This document shows, piece by piece, positions 15,729 through 24,318 of a stretch of DNA of 44,375 nucleotides. A program made the position numbers and the translations under genes. Below the pieces are notes generated by a model. That model saw only the letters and a program-made list of their open reading frames with translations. It ran no database searches and was not told where the DNA came from. Numbering within the stretch: position 1 is the stretch's first letter; the number at the start of each line of letters is the position of its first letter. Origin of the DNA: Nonomuraea aridisoli (GTDB lineage Bacteria; Actinomycetota; Actinomycetes; Streptosporangiales; Streptosporangiaceae); contig NZ_POUD01000044.1 of assembly GCF_003236395.1 (NCBI RefSeq), positions 1 to 44,375 of the forward strand. Direction: 5' to 3'.

Positions 15729-17199
15729 CCGGCTCCAGGCGGCCGCCGAACGGCTCGGCGGCAGGGCGGTTCTCACGCTCGACGAGGCGGAGCTCACCTA
15801 CGGCGCGCTCGAGGAGCTGAGCGCCCGCCTGGCGGGACTGCTGCGGTGCCGCGGGATCGGCGCCGGCGACCGGGTCGCGATCATGTTGCCGAACGTGCCC
15901 GAGTTCGGCGTCGTCTACTACGGGGTGCTGCGGGTGGGGGCCGTCGTGGTCCCGCTCGACCCGCTGCTGAAGCGGCGCGAGATCGCCGCGTACCTGGGGG
16001 ACTGCGGGGCGCGGCTGTTGATCGCCTGGCACGCGTTCGCGGAGACGGCCGAGGCCGGCTCGTCGGGCACGAAGGCCGACTGCTTCTTCGTGGTGCCGGA
16101 GGAGTTCCGGCGCGTGCTGCGCGGCGTGCCGGCCGAGCGGGAGATCGTCTCCATGGCGCCCGGCGACACCGCGGTCATCCACTACACCTCCGGCACGACC
16201 GGGCGGCCCAAGGGCATCGAGCTGACCCACGCCAACCTCGGCGGCAACGCGGCCACGGTGGCGCGCATGCACGCGCTCGGCGTGGACGACGTGGTGCTGG
16301 GGGCGCTGCCGCTCTACCACACGTTCGGGCAGACGTGCTCGCTGAACGCGACCGTGCAGGCGGGCGCGCGGCTGACGCTGCTGCGGCGCTTCGAGGCGGG
16401 GCGGGCGCTGGAGGTGATCAGGCGCGACGGGGTGACGGTCTTCCAGGGTGTGCCGACCATGTTCATCGCGCTGCTCGACCACCCGGGGGCGTCCGACATG
16501 TCGATGTTGCGGGTCTGCGCCTCGGGCGGCGCGGCGCTGCCGCTCGACGTGCTCCGCGCGTACGAGACCCGGTTCGGCTGCGAGATCGTCGAGGGGTACG
16601 GGCTGAGCGAGACGTCCCCGGTGAGCGCGACCAACCGGGGCGGCCGGCACCGGCGACCCGGCTCGATCGGCTGGCCGATCAGGGGCGTCGAGATGAGGGT
16701 CGTCGACGAGGAGGGCCGCGAGACGCCCACGGGCGAGATCGGCGAGATCGTGGTGCGCGGCCCCAACGTCATGAAGGGCTATTGGAACGACCCCGAGGCC
16801 ACCGCCGAGGCCGTCCGCGACGGCTGGTTCCACACCGGCGACCTCGGCCGGGTCGACGAGGACGGCTACTTCTTCCTCGTCGACCGCCGCCGCGACGTGA
16901 TCATCCGCGGCGGCTACACGGTCTATCCGCGCGAGGTCGAGGAGGTCCTGTACGAGCACCCGGCGGTGCGGCAGGCCGCCGTCATCGGCGTGCCCCACCC
17001 CGAGCTGGGCGAGGAGATCGAGGCCGTGGTGGCCCTGCGGGCGCCGGTGAGCGCGGGCGACCTGCGCGACTTCGTACGGGAGCGGGTGGCGGCGTACAAG
17101 TATCCGCGGCACGTTTCGTTCGTGGACGAGCTGCCGATGAGCGCCACCGGGAAGATCCTCAAGCGTGCCCTCACCCGTCCGGCGCCGAGTCCGCGCTGA
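15715..17199 (+). CDS. AMP-dependent acyl/aryl-CoA ligase
   Basis: 494 residues of the ANL superfamily. The P-loop-like A3 motif is YTSGTTGRPKGIELTH, A5 is GYGLSETSP, and A8 is HTGDLGRVDEDGYFFLVDRRRD. The C-terminal catalytic lysine motif is SATGKILKRAL. It activates a carboxylic acid through an acyl-adenylate to the CoA thioester. ATG 15715 is chosen where homology begins; it overlaps the end of pucR. Next to an importer and a PucR regulator, it probably activates the imported acid. Fatty versus aromatic preference cannot be decided by eye. Confidence 0.9.
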   Translation: MNLADRLQAAAERLGGRAVLTLDEAELTYGALEELSARLAGLLRCRGIGAGDRVAIMLPNVPEFGVVYYGVLRVGAVVVPLDPLLKRREIAAYLGDCGARLLIAWHAFAETAEAGSSGTKADCFFVVPEEFRRVLRGVPAEREIVSMAPGDTAVIHYTSGTTGRPKGIELTHANLGGNAATVARMHALGVDDVVLGALPLYHTFGQTCSLNATVQAGARLTLLRRFEAGRALEVIRRDGVTVFQGVPTMFIALLDHPGASDMSMLRVCASGGAALPLDVLRAYETRFGCEIVEGYGLSETSPVSATNRGGRHRRPGSIGWPIRGVEMRVVDEEGRETPTGEIGEIVVRGPNVMKGYWNDPEATAEAVRDGWFHTGDLGRVDEDGYFFLVDRRRDVIIRGGYTVYPREVEEVLYEHPAVRQAAVIGVPHPELGEEIEAVVALRAPVSAGDLRDFVRERVAAYKYPRHVSFVDELPMSATGKILKRALTRPAPSPR

Positions 17200-17208
17200 C
17201 GCACCCGG

Positions 17209-18228
17209 TCAGACCGGCTCGCCCGCCGTGCTGTCCCGGACGATCAGGCGGTGCGGCACCACGGTCTCGGTGGGCGTGGCGGCCGAGCCGTTGATCGACT
17301 CCAGCAGCATGTCGACCGCCGTCCGCGCGATCTCCCCCTTGTCGGGGGCGATCGTGGTGAGGCTGGGCGTGCTGTACTGGCCCTCCTCGATGTCGTCGAT
17401 GCCGACCACGGCGACGTCGTCGGGGATGCGGCGGCCCGCCCTGGTCAGCGCCCGCATGGCGCCCAGGGCCAGCAGGTCGTTGTAGCAGAACACCGCGTCG
17501 GGGGGCTCGGGCAGGGCGAGGAGCCGTTCCATGGCCTCGGCGCCGAGGCGCCGGTGGAAGTGCGGCGTGGCGACGACGAGCCCCTCGTCGACGTCGAGGC
17601 CGGCGCGGGCGTGCGCCTGCCGGTAGCCGGCGGTGCGCAGCTGGGCGGTCTCGCCGGTCGCGTACGGCTGGTCGCCGATGGCGGCCACCCGGCGCCGGCC
17701 GAGGTCGAGCAGGTGGGCGGTGGCCTCGCGGGCGGCGGCCACGTTGTCGATGGCGACGTGGTGGAAGCTGCCGTTGAAGATGTGCTCGCCGAGCAGCACG
17801 ATCGGCACCTTGTTGCCGCGCCCGCGCAGCTCCTCGGCCGTCACGGCGAGCGGGCTGAGCAGCAGCCCGTCGAACATCGTGGCGCGGGAGTCGCGCCCGA
17901 GCAGCTCGCGCTCCCGCTCGACGTCGCCGTCGGTCTGGTCGACCATGACCACGTAGCCGCGCGTGCGGGCGGCCTTGATCACCTCGCGGGCCAGCTCCGC
18001 GAAGTAGGGCACGTCCAGCTCGGGCACGACGAGGGCGATCATCCCGGTCCGCCCCTGCTTGAGGTTGCGGGCGATGAGGTTCGGACGGTAGCCGAGCTCG
18101 TCGAGCACGGCCTGCACCCGGGCACGGAGCTCGTCGGAGACGGGCGCGTAGCCGTTCACCACGTTGGACACCGTGCGAATCGACACGTTTGCCCGCTTGG
18201 CGACGTCGCGCAGGGTTGGGGCGGCCAT
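17209..18228 (-). CDS. LacI-family transcriptional repressor
   Basis: 339 residues. The N-terminal helix-turn-helix and hinge are canonical (TLRDVAKRANVSIRTVSNVVNG, then LGYRPNLIARNLKQGRTG). The periplasmic-binding-like effector domain follows, with YNDLLALGAMRAL and VGIDDIEEGQYSTPSLTTI. It is expected to bind the paired CTGCAACGTTGCAG-type palindromes in the divergent intergenic region and repress both itself and the sugar ABC/GH2 operon until a sugar effector binds. It is convergent with the CoA ligase, with 9 bp between stops. Confidence 0.93.
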   Translation of the reverse strand: MAAPTLRDVAKRANVSIRTVSNVVNGYAPVSDELRARVQAVLDELGYRPNLIARNLKQGRTGMIALVVPELDVPYFAELAREVIKAARTRGYVVMVDQTDGDVERERELLGRDSRATMFDGLLLSPLAVTAEELRGRGNKVPIVLLGEHIFNGSFHHVAIDNVAAAREATAHLLDLGRRRVAAIGDQPYATGETAQLRTAGYRQAHARAGLDVDEGLVVATPHFHRRLGAEAMERLLALPEPPDAVFCYNDLLALGAMRALTRAGRRIPDDVAVVGIDDIEEGQYSTPSLTTIAPDKGEIARTAVDMLLESINGSAATPTETVVPHRLIVRDSTAGEPV

Positions 18229-18280
18229 GCGTCTCTCTTACCTCCCGCTGCTCGTCCTTGGAAAGATCCCAAATCCGCTC

Positions 18281-18325
18281 TTGCATCGTTGCAGACAAGT
18301 ATGCATGATGTCTGCAACGTTGCAG
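18281..18325. promoter_or_regulatory. LacI-type operator pair
   Basis: CTGCAACGTTGCAG at 18312-18325 is a perfect 14-bp palindrome with the central CG typical of LacI-family sites. TTGCATCGTTGCAG at 18281-18294 is a degenerate second copy. In addition, CGTTGCAGACA (18287-18297) and TGTCTGCAACG (18309-18319) form an 11-bp perfect inverted repeat around a central ATGCAT. The block sits between the divergent lacI-type gene and the binding-protein gene. Confidence 0.8.
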
Positions 18326-18359
18326 AGCCCTCACAGGGGAACTGGCCGAGGAGTCAAAG

Positions 18360-19730
18360 ATGTCCCTATCCCCCATAGACCGGCGCGGTTTTCTCAAGGG
18401 AGCCCTCGGCATCGGCGCGCTCGCCGCGACCGGTGGCGCACTGACCGCGTGCGCTCCCGGCACCGGCCCCGGCGCGCAGCCGAGCAGGCTGGCCAAACCG
18501 ACCGTCTCGGCGTCCTCGGCCAAAGGGGAGATCACGATCTGGAACCGGTCGGGTGACCTGTTCAAGGTCTTCGACGCGGCGATCGCCAAGTTCCGCGAGG
18601 CATACCCCGGTGTCACGGTGAACCACCAGGCCGTCGACATCGACGCCAAGCTGGCCAACACCCTGATCAGCGGCACCGACGTGCCCGACGGCAGCTTCTG
18701 GGACGACGCCAAGATCGGCGGGCAGGCCGAGCACCTCTTCGACCTCACCGACCTGATCGCGCCCTACCGCGACCAGACCTCGCCGTACAAACTGTCGGTG
18801 AACACCGTGGAGGGCAGGATCTACGGGGTGCCGTGGGACCTCGACCCGGGCCTGCTGTGGTACCGCGAGGACGTCCTGGAGCAGGCGGGGGTCGATCCCG
18901 CCGGCCTGGCCACGTACGACGACCTGCTGGCGGCGGCCAGGACGATCAAGGAGAAGGACCCCAAGACCAGGCCCATCCACCTGGAGAAGACCCCGTTCCT
19001 CGGCCAGCTCTGGCTGGAGATGCTGGCCAACCAGCAGGGCACCAGCCTGGCCGACGCGCGGGGCGAGCTCCGCCTGGACTCCCCCGAGTACCGGCGCATC
19101 TTCGGCTGGATCCAGGACGCGGTCAAGGACGGCCTCGTCACGCACGCGCCGTACCTGGAGCCCGCCGACGTCAACACGCTCGACAGCGGCCAGCAGGTGT
19201 TCGTGCCGTGGGCCATCTGGTGGTCGTTCGCCCCGCAGCAGCTGCTCAAGGCCACCACCGGAAAGTGGCGGGCCGCGCCGCTGCCGGCCTGGACGCCGGG
19301 CGGCGCGCGCAGCGGCGCCATGGGCGGCAGCAGCTTCGTCATCCCCGCCAAGGCGAAGAACCCCGAGCTCGCCTGGCTCCTGTACGAGTTCCTCTGCTTC
19401 AAGGAGCCCGGCTACACCGCCGTGTACGGCCCCAACGACGTCTACCCCGGCGGCCTGTCCACCTCGATCCCGAGCTACCAGCCCGCGCTCGACCCGGCCA
19501 AGCCGCTGTTCCAGCCGATCGAGGCGCTCGGCGGCCAGGACCTGTGGAAGGTGGCCGTGGACGCCGCCGCCACCATCCCGGCCGCGGCGCCGATCCCGTG
19601 GTGGTGGGCTCAGTCGGTCGACTATCTGGGCGACAACCTCCAGCGCCTGATGGACGGCACGATGTCGCCCGACCAGGTCATCGCCGATTCGTCCGAGAAG
19701 ATCCAGCGGAACCTGATCGACCGCTCATGA
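18360..19730 (+). CDS. Sugar ABC transporter substrate-binding lipoprotein (family 1, Tat signal)
   Basis: 456 residues. The signal has a twin-arginine motif (DRRGFLKGALG) and a lipobox ending LTAC at about residue 31, so it is probably a Tat-exported lipoprotein. The mature part is an extracellular solute-binding family 1 fold (GEITIWNRSGD, then AYPGVTVNHQAVD and YGVPWDLDPGLLWYRED). The ribosome-binding site GAGGAG lies 6 nt before ATG. It is the first gene of an operon with two permeases and a GH2 enzyme, under the LacI-type operators. Confidence 0.92.
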   Translation: MSLSPIDRRGFLKGALGIGALAATGGALTACAPGTGPGAQPSRLAKPTVSASSAKGEITIWNRSGDLFKVFDAAIAKFREAYPGVTVNHQAVDIDAKLANTLISGTDVPDGSFWDDAKIGGQAEHLFDLTDLIAPYRDQTSPYKLSVNTVEGRIYGVPWDLDPGLLWYREDVLEQAGVDPAGLATYDDLLAAARTIKEKDPKTRPIHLEKTPFLGQLWLEMLANQQGTSLADARGELRLDSPEYRRIFGWIQDAVKDGLVTHAPYLEPADVNTLDSGQQVFVPWAIWWSFAPQQLLKATTGKWRAAPLPAWTPGGARSGAMGGSSFVIPAKAKNPELAWLLYEFLCFKEPGYTAVYGPNDVYPGGLSTSIPSYQPALDPAKPLFQPIEALGGQDLWKVAVDAAATIPAAAPIPWWWAQSVDYLGDNLQRLMDGTMSPDQVIADSSEKIQRNLIDRS

Positions 19731-20593
19731 GATCCGTACGACTGTCGCCGTACCTGTTCATCGCGCCGTTCCTGCTGGTCTTCGCCGCCTTCGGGGTCTA
19801 TCCACTGATCTACGCGCTGCAGCTCAGCTTCATGCGCTGGCGCGGCGCCGGCGCGGCCCGCTGGGTCGGCCTGGACAACTACCTCTACCTGCTGACCAGC
19901 CCCGAGTTCTGGGCCTCGCTCGGCAACAGCGCCGTCATGTGGCTGCTGATCGTGCCGATCCAGATCGTCGCCGGGCTGGGCGGCGCGGTGCTGCTGGCCA
20001 ACGCCAAGCTGAAGCTGCGCGGGCTGTTCAGGGTGGCGTTCATCGCGCCGTTCGTGACGCCGCTGGTGGCCATGGCGCAGGTCTGGATCGTCGTGTTCGA
20101 CCAGGACTACGGCCTGATCAACTACGCGCTCAACCTGGTCGGGCTGCCCGACGTCGGCTGGCTGACGTCCACCGTGTGGTCGAAGCCGACGCTCGCGCTG
20201 TTGTTCCTGTGGAAGACCACCGGCTTCGCCATCATCATCCTGCTGGCCGGGCTGCAGGCGGTGCCCGGCGCGGTCTACGAGGCCGCCGCGCTCGACGGCG
20301 CCTCCCGGTGGCGGCAGTTCTGGTCGATCACCGTGCCGCTGGTGCGCAGGAGCATGGCGTTCCTGGTGGTCGTGCAGACCCTGGCCGTCTTCCAGATGTT
20401 CGCCGAGCCCTACGTCGTCACCGAGGGCGGCCCGTACGGCTCCACCACCACCGCGGGCCTGTACCTGTACGAGCACATCACCGCATCCGACCTGGGCACC
20501 GGCGCCGCGAACTCGTTCCTGCTGGTGCTGCTGGTCTTCGGCCTGTCGCTGGTCTCGGTCAGGCTGCTGCGGCCGAAAGACGAGGTGTCATGA
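19727..20593 (+). CDS. Sugar ABC transporter permease (CUT1, MalF-like)
   Basis: 288 residues with six predicted membrane segments. YLFIAPFLLVFAAFGVYP is the first segment. The cytoplasmic EAA loop EAAALDGASRWRQFWSITVP contacts the ATPase. ATG overlaps the binding-protein stop (ATGA). It pairs with the next permease. No ATP-binding subunit is encoded in the operon; in actinomycetes such importers commonly share a multitask ATPase (MsiK) encoded elsewhere. Confidence 0.92.
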   Translation: MRSVRLSPYLFIAPFLLVFAAFGVYPLIYALQLSFMRWRGAGAARWVGLDNYLYLLTSPEFWASLGNSAVMWLLIVPIQIVAGLGGAVLLANAKLKLRGLFRVAFIAPFVTPLVAMAQVWIVVFDQDYGLINYALNLVGLPDVGWLTSTVWSKPTLALLFLWKTTGFAIIILLAGLQAVPGAVYEAAALDGASRWRQFWSITVPLVRRSMAFLVVVQTLAVFQMFAEPYVVTEGGPYGSTTTAGLYLYEHITASDLGTGAANSFLLVLLVFGLSLVSVRLLRPKDEVS

Positions 20594-21432
20594 CCCAGAC
20601 CAGGCCGGGCCCCGTCCAGTACGCGGTGCTGGTGCTGCTCGCGATCGCGTTCCTCTACCCGATCTGGTGGGCGGTCAGCTCCTCGCTGAAGCCCGCGGCC
20701 GAGATCATCGCGAGCCCGCTGTCGATCGGCGAGCTGACGCTGGACAACTACCGCGCGATGTTCGCCGACGTGCCGATCGGCACCGGATTCGCCAACACGG
20801 CGCTGGTGCTGGTGGTCAAGGGCGCGATGACGATGTTCTTCTGCCCGCTGGCCGGCTACGCGTTCGCGAAGTACGCCTTCCCCGGCAAGAACCTGCTGTT
20901 CGGCGTGGTGCTGCTGACGCTGATGCTGCCGACGCTGGTGCTGATCATCCCGCTGCTGCTGGAGATGAGCGCGCTGGGCTGGGTGAACACGTACCAGGCG
21001 CTGATCCTGCCGGGCAGCGTCGACGCGTTCAGCATCTTCTGGATGCGGCAGACCATCGCCGCCATCCCCGACGAGCTGATCGACGCCGGGCGGGTGGACG
21101 GCGCGGGCGAGTTCGGGATCTTCGCCAGGGTCGTGCTGCCGGTGATCCGGCCGGGGCTCGCCGCCCTCGCCGTGCTCACCACCATGAACATCTACAACGA
21201 CTTCGTCTGGCCGGTCGTCGCCGTCAACGACACCGCGCACCAGACCCTCCAGGTGGTCCTGTCCACGCTGGCGCAGAACGTCACGGGCAACAGGATCGGC
21301 GCCGACTTCGCGACGGTCTGGGGCGAGCTGCTCGCCGCGGGCAGCATCGCGCTCCTGCCGCTGCTGGTGATCTTCGTCCTGCTGCAGCGCCACTTCATCA
21401 ACGGCATCCTCGCGGGCAGCGTCAAGGGCTGA
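20590..21432 (+). CDS. Sugar ABC transporter permease (CUT1, MalG-like)
   Basis: 280 residues, six predicted membrane segments. The EAA loop is present in the form IDAGRVDGAGEFGIFARVVLP. The typical MalG-type C-terminus RHFINGILAGSVKG lies near the nucleotide-binding subunit. The start overlaps the upstream permease stop by 4 bp (ATGA), so translation is coupled. It is the second half of the channel for the sugar handled by the downstream GH2 enzyme. Confidence 0.92.
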   Translation: MTQTRPGPVQYAVLVLLAIAFLYPIWWAVSSSLKPAAEIIASPLSIGELTLDNYRAMFADVPIGTGFANTALVLVVKGAMTMFFCPLAGYAFAKYAFPGKNLLFGVVLLTLMLPTLVLIIPLLLEMSALGWVNTYQALILPGSVDAFSIFWMRQTIAAIPDELIDAGRVDGAGEFGIFARVVLPVIRPGLAALAVLTTMNIYNDFVWPVVAVNDTAHQTLQVVLSTLAQNVTGNRIGADFATVWGELLAAGSIALLPLLVIFVLLQRHFINGILAGSVKG

Positions 21433-21458
21433 CCCGCTCACTCATGAAACGGAGCACC

Positions 21459-23486
21459 ATGACGCCGCGTGCGGAATATCCCCGGCCCCACTTCGACCGG
21501 TCGCACTCCTGGTCGAGCCTGAACGGAGACTGGGACTTCCGGGCCGACACCGAGCCGGACTGGAGCCGGACCATCACCGTGCCCTTCGCCTGGGAGACCC
21601 CGGCGTCGGGCATCGAGGCCCACTGGCTGCCCGTCGCCTGGTACCGCCGTCAGGTCACCGTCCCCGCCGCATGGGCGGGGCAGCGCGTGGTGCTGCACTT
21701 CGGGGCGGTGCACCACGAGGCGACCGTCTGGGTCAACGACGTCGAGGTGGTGACGCACCGGGGCGGCTACACGCCGTTCGAGGCGGACGTCACCGACGCG
21801 CTGCGCGACGGGACGCAGGAGGTCGTGGTGCGCGTCTCGGCGCCGCTGGACAAGCGGGAGATCGCGCACGGCAAGCAGCGCAGCGTCCCGCGCGACGACT
21901 TCGACGGCGTCTGCTTCACCCCGTCGTCGGGGATCTGGCAGAGCGTCTGGCTGGAGGCGCGGCCCGCGACCCACCTGACCGCCCTGAGCCTACGGCCCTC
22001 CCACGAGCTGGACGGCATCGAGGTGGCGGCCCGGGTGGCCGGACCCGCCGAGGCCGTGCTCCGGCTGACCGTGCGCGAGACCGGCACGACGGTCGAGGCG
22101 CCGGTCGCCGGCGGGAGCGCGCGGGCCACGCTGCCGATCGCGCGGCCGCGTCTGTGGTCGCCCGAGGACCCGTACCTCTACCACGTGGACGCCGAGCTCG
22201 TCTCGGCCGACGGCGCCGACCGCGTCACCGGGTACACCGGGCTGCGGCGCGTCGAGGTGATCGGCGAGGAGCTCCATCTCAACGGCCGCCGCCTGTTCGT
22301 GCGGGGTGTGCTCGACCAGGGGTACTGGCCGCGCACCGGGATCACCGCGCCCGACGACGCCGCGCTCCGCCACGACCTCGAGCTGGCCGCGGCGACGGGC
22401 TACAACCTGGTGCGCAAGCACCTCAAGCTGGAGGACCCGCGCTTCGTCCACCACGCCGACGTGCTCGGCATGCTGGTGTGGGCGGAACCCGCCGCGACCG
22501 GCCGCTTCTCCGCCGACTCCGTCGCCGCCTTCGAGGCGCAGATCGCGCCGATGGTCGAGCGCGACGGCAACTCCCCCGCGATCGTCATCTGGGGCCTGTA
22601 CAACGAGGAATGGGGCCTCGACTGGGACATCCCCGGCGACCCGGCCAAGCAGGAGGCGACGGCGCACGCGTACGACCTGCTCAAATCGCTTGACCCGAGC
22701 AGGCCGGCCGTCGACAACTCGGGCTGGACGCACGTCAAGACCGACCTGCTCGACTGGCACTACTACGACGAGTCGGCCGCCTCGTGGGGCAGGACCGTGG
22801 CCGCGCTGCTCGACGGCACGCAGGACGACTTCCCCGTACGCCTCGGCCCCGACTTCGTGGTGCGCAAGAAGCTGGCCGGCGTCCCCGAGCAGCCGCTGCG
22901 CGGCCTGCCCAACCTCAACAGCGAGTACGGCGGCGGCTTCACCGGCGTCGAGCGCGCCTGGCACCTGCGCTGGCAGACCCAGGAGCTGCGCCGCCATGAC
23001 CGGCTGGCCGGCTACGTCTACACCGAGCTGTACGACATCGAGCACGAGTCCGCCGGCCTGCTCGACTTCGAACGCCGGGCCAAGGACCTGGCCGGCGTGG
23101 AGCCCGCCCACGTCAACGCCGTGACCACGCTCGTCCTCGACGTCGTGCCCGTCGCGCCCGGCCGCGACCTGCTCAGCGCGGAGCGCGAGGTCGCCGTGCC
23201 GGTCCGGGTCTCGCACCACGGTAGCGAGCCGGTCGGCGGGCACCTGCACACCGCCTGGACCCCCGTGTTCGGGGCCGCGCCCGTCTCCCCGGGCGAGCGG
23301 GGGCCGTGGATCGAGGCCAAGCCGTTCCTGCTCAGCGGCCCCGCCGAGGTCCGCGCCGAGCTGCCGGCCGGGTGGACGAGCGGGCGGCTGCACGTCACCC
23401 TGGTCAGCGACGGCGTCGTCGTGGCCCGCTCGGCCGTGGACGTGGACACCTTCACCGGCGACGTCATCGGGGACGACCGGAGCTGA
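21459..23486 (+). CDS. Glycoside hydrolase family 2 (beta-galactosidase/glucuronidase-like)
   Basis: 675 residues from ATG 21459, which has CGGAGC 5 nt upstream; ATG 21444 in the same frame is possible but lacks a ribosome-binding site. Domains in order are a sugar-binding jelly roll (SWSSLNGDWDFRAD), an immunoglobulin-like sandwich, and a TIM barrel. The acid/base Glu is in GLYNEEWG (about residue 383), and the nucleophile Glu is in NLNSEYGGG (about residue 490). There is no signal peptide, so it acts in the cytoplasm on an imported oligosaccharide. The linkage and sugar cannot be decided by eye. It is the last gene of the LacI-controlled operon. Confidence 0.9.
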   Translation: MTPRAEYPRPHFDRSHSWSSLNGDWDFRADTEPDWSRTITVPFAWETPASGIEAHWLPVAWYRRQVTVPAAWAGQRVVLHFGAVHHEATVWVNDVEVVTHRGGYTPFEADVTDALRDGTQEVVVRVSAPLDKREIAHGKQRSVPRDDFDGVCFTPSSGIWQSVWLEARPATHLTALSLRPSHELDGIEVAARVAGPAEAVLRLTVRETGTTVEAPVAGGSARATLPIARPRLWSPEDPYLYHVDAELVSADGADRVTGYTGLRRVEVIGEELHLNGRRLFVRGVLDQGYWPRTGITAPDDAALRHDLELAAATGYNLVRKHLKLEDPRFVHHADVLGMLVWAEPAATGRFSADSVAAFEAQIAPMVERDGNSPAIVIWGLYNEEWGLDWDIPGDPAKQEATAHAYDLLKSLDPSRPAVDNSGWTHVKTDLLDWHYYDESAASWGRTVAALLDGTQDDFPVRLGPDFVVRKKLAGVPEQPLRGLPNLNSEYGGGFTGVERAWHLRWQTQELRRHDRLAGYVYTELYDIEHESAGLLDFERRAKDLAGVEPAHVNAVTTLVLDVVPVAPGRDLLSAEREVAVPVRVSHHGSEPVGGHLHTAWTPVFGAAPVSPGERGPWIEAKPFLLSGPAEVRAELPAGWTSGRLHVTLVSDGVVVARSAVDVDTFTGDVIGDDRS

Positions 23487-23565
23487 AACCGCGCGGCTGT
23501 GGGTAATGTCTCATATGTCGGCACGGAACGTCTTACCCCTCAAGACATGCCCTAGAGTCCGCACC

Positions 23566-24315
23566 ATGACACCCTGGGAGATGGTCGCGGTGGTCGCGGC
23601 CGGCGTCGCGGGCGGGGCCATCAACACCGTGGTCGGCTCCGGATCGCTGATCACCTTCCCCACGCTGCTCGCCGTGGGGCTGCCGCCGATCACCGCCAAC
23701 GTCTCCAACAACATCGGCCTGGTGCCCGGCGGGCTGGCCGGCGTCGCGGGCTACCGCGCCGAGCTGGCCGGCCAGCGGGCGCGGCTGCTCCGGCTGGCGC
23801 CCGCCTCCGTGGTGGGGGCGCTGGCCGGCGGGGTGCTGCTGCTCACCCTTCCAGAGGGTACGTTCACCGCGGTCGTCACCGTGCTCATCGCGATCTCCTG
23901 CGCACTGGTGCTGATCCAGCCCAGGCTGGGCGCCCTGCTCGCGGCCCGGCCGCGGCGCGAGCACGGCGGCCCGTGGTTGTGGCTGGGCGCCCTCGCGGCC
24001 GGCGCGTACGGCGGCTACTTCGGCGCCGGCCAGGGCATCCTGCTCATCGGCCTGCTGGGCATCCTGCTCGACGACGGCCTGCAACGGCTCAACGCGGCCA
24101 AGAACGTGCTCGTCGTCCTGGTCAACGGCACGGCCGCCATCCTGTACACGCTCGTGGCGGACGTCGACTGGCTCGCGGTGCTGCTGGTGGCGCTGGGTTC
24201 GATCGCCGGCGGCTTCCTCGGCGCCCGCCTCGGCCGCCGCCTGCCCGCCCCGATCCTGCGCGCCGTGATCGTCTGCATCGGCGTCGTCGCCATCGTCCAG
24301 CTCCTCACCGGCTGA
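23566..24315 (+). CDS. TSUP family permease (TauE/SafE)
   Basis: 249 residues of mostly membrane-spanning sequence. GGAINTVVGSGSLITFPTLL at the N-terminus and YGGYFGAGQGILLIGLLG in the second half are the duplicated TSUP signature repeats. The family exports or imports sulfite and organosulfur or related anions. ATG 23566 is taken, since homology starts there; upstream codons in the same frame are unsupported. It ends 3 bp before the convergent serine hydrolase stop. Confidence 0.88.
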   Translation: MTPWEMVAVVAAGVAGGAINTVVGSGSLITFPTLLAVGLPPITANVSNNIGLVPGGLAGVAGYRAELAGQRARLLRLAPASVVGALAGGVLLLTLPEGTFTAVVTVLIAISCALVLIQPRLGALLAARPRREHGGPWLWLGALAAGAYGGYFGAGQGILLIGLLGILLDDGLQRLNAAKNVLVVLVNGTAAILYTLVADVDWLAVLLVALGSIAGGFLGARLGRRLPAPILRAVIVCIGVVAIVQLLTG

Positions 24316-24318
24316 GCG

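Noticed and set aside
17202..17218. CCGGTC-A-GACCGG as a terminator between the CoA ligase and LacI genes
   Set aside because: The foldable stem is only 4 bp with a minimal loop, and it lies in the LacI gene end.
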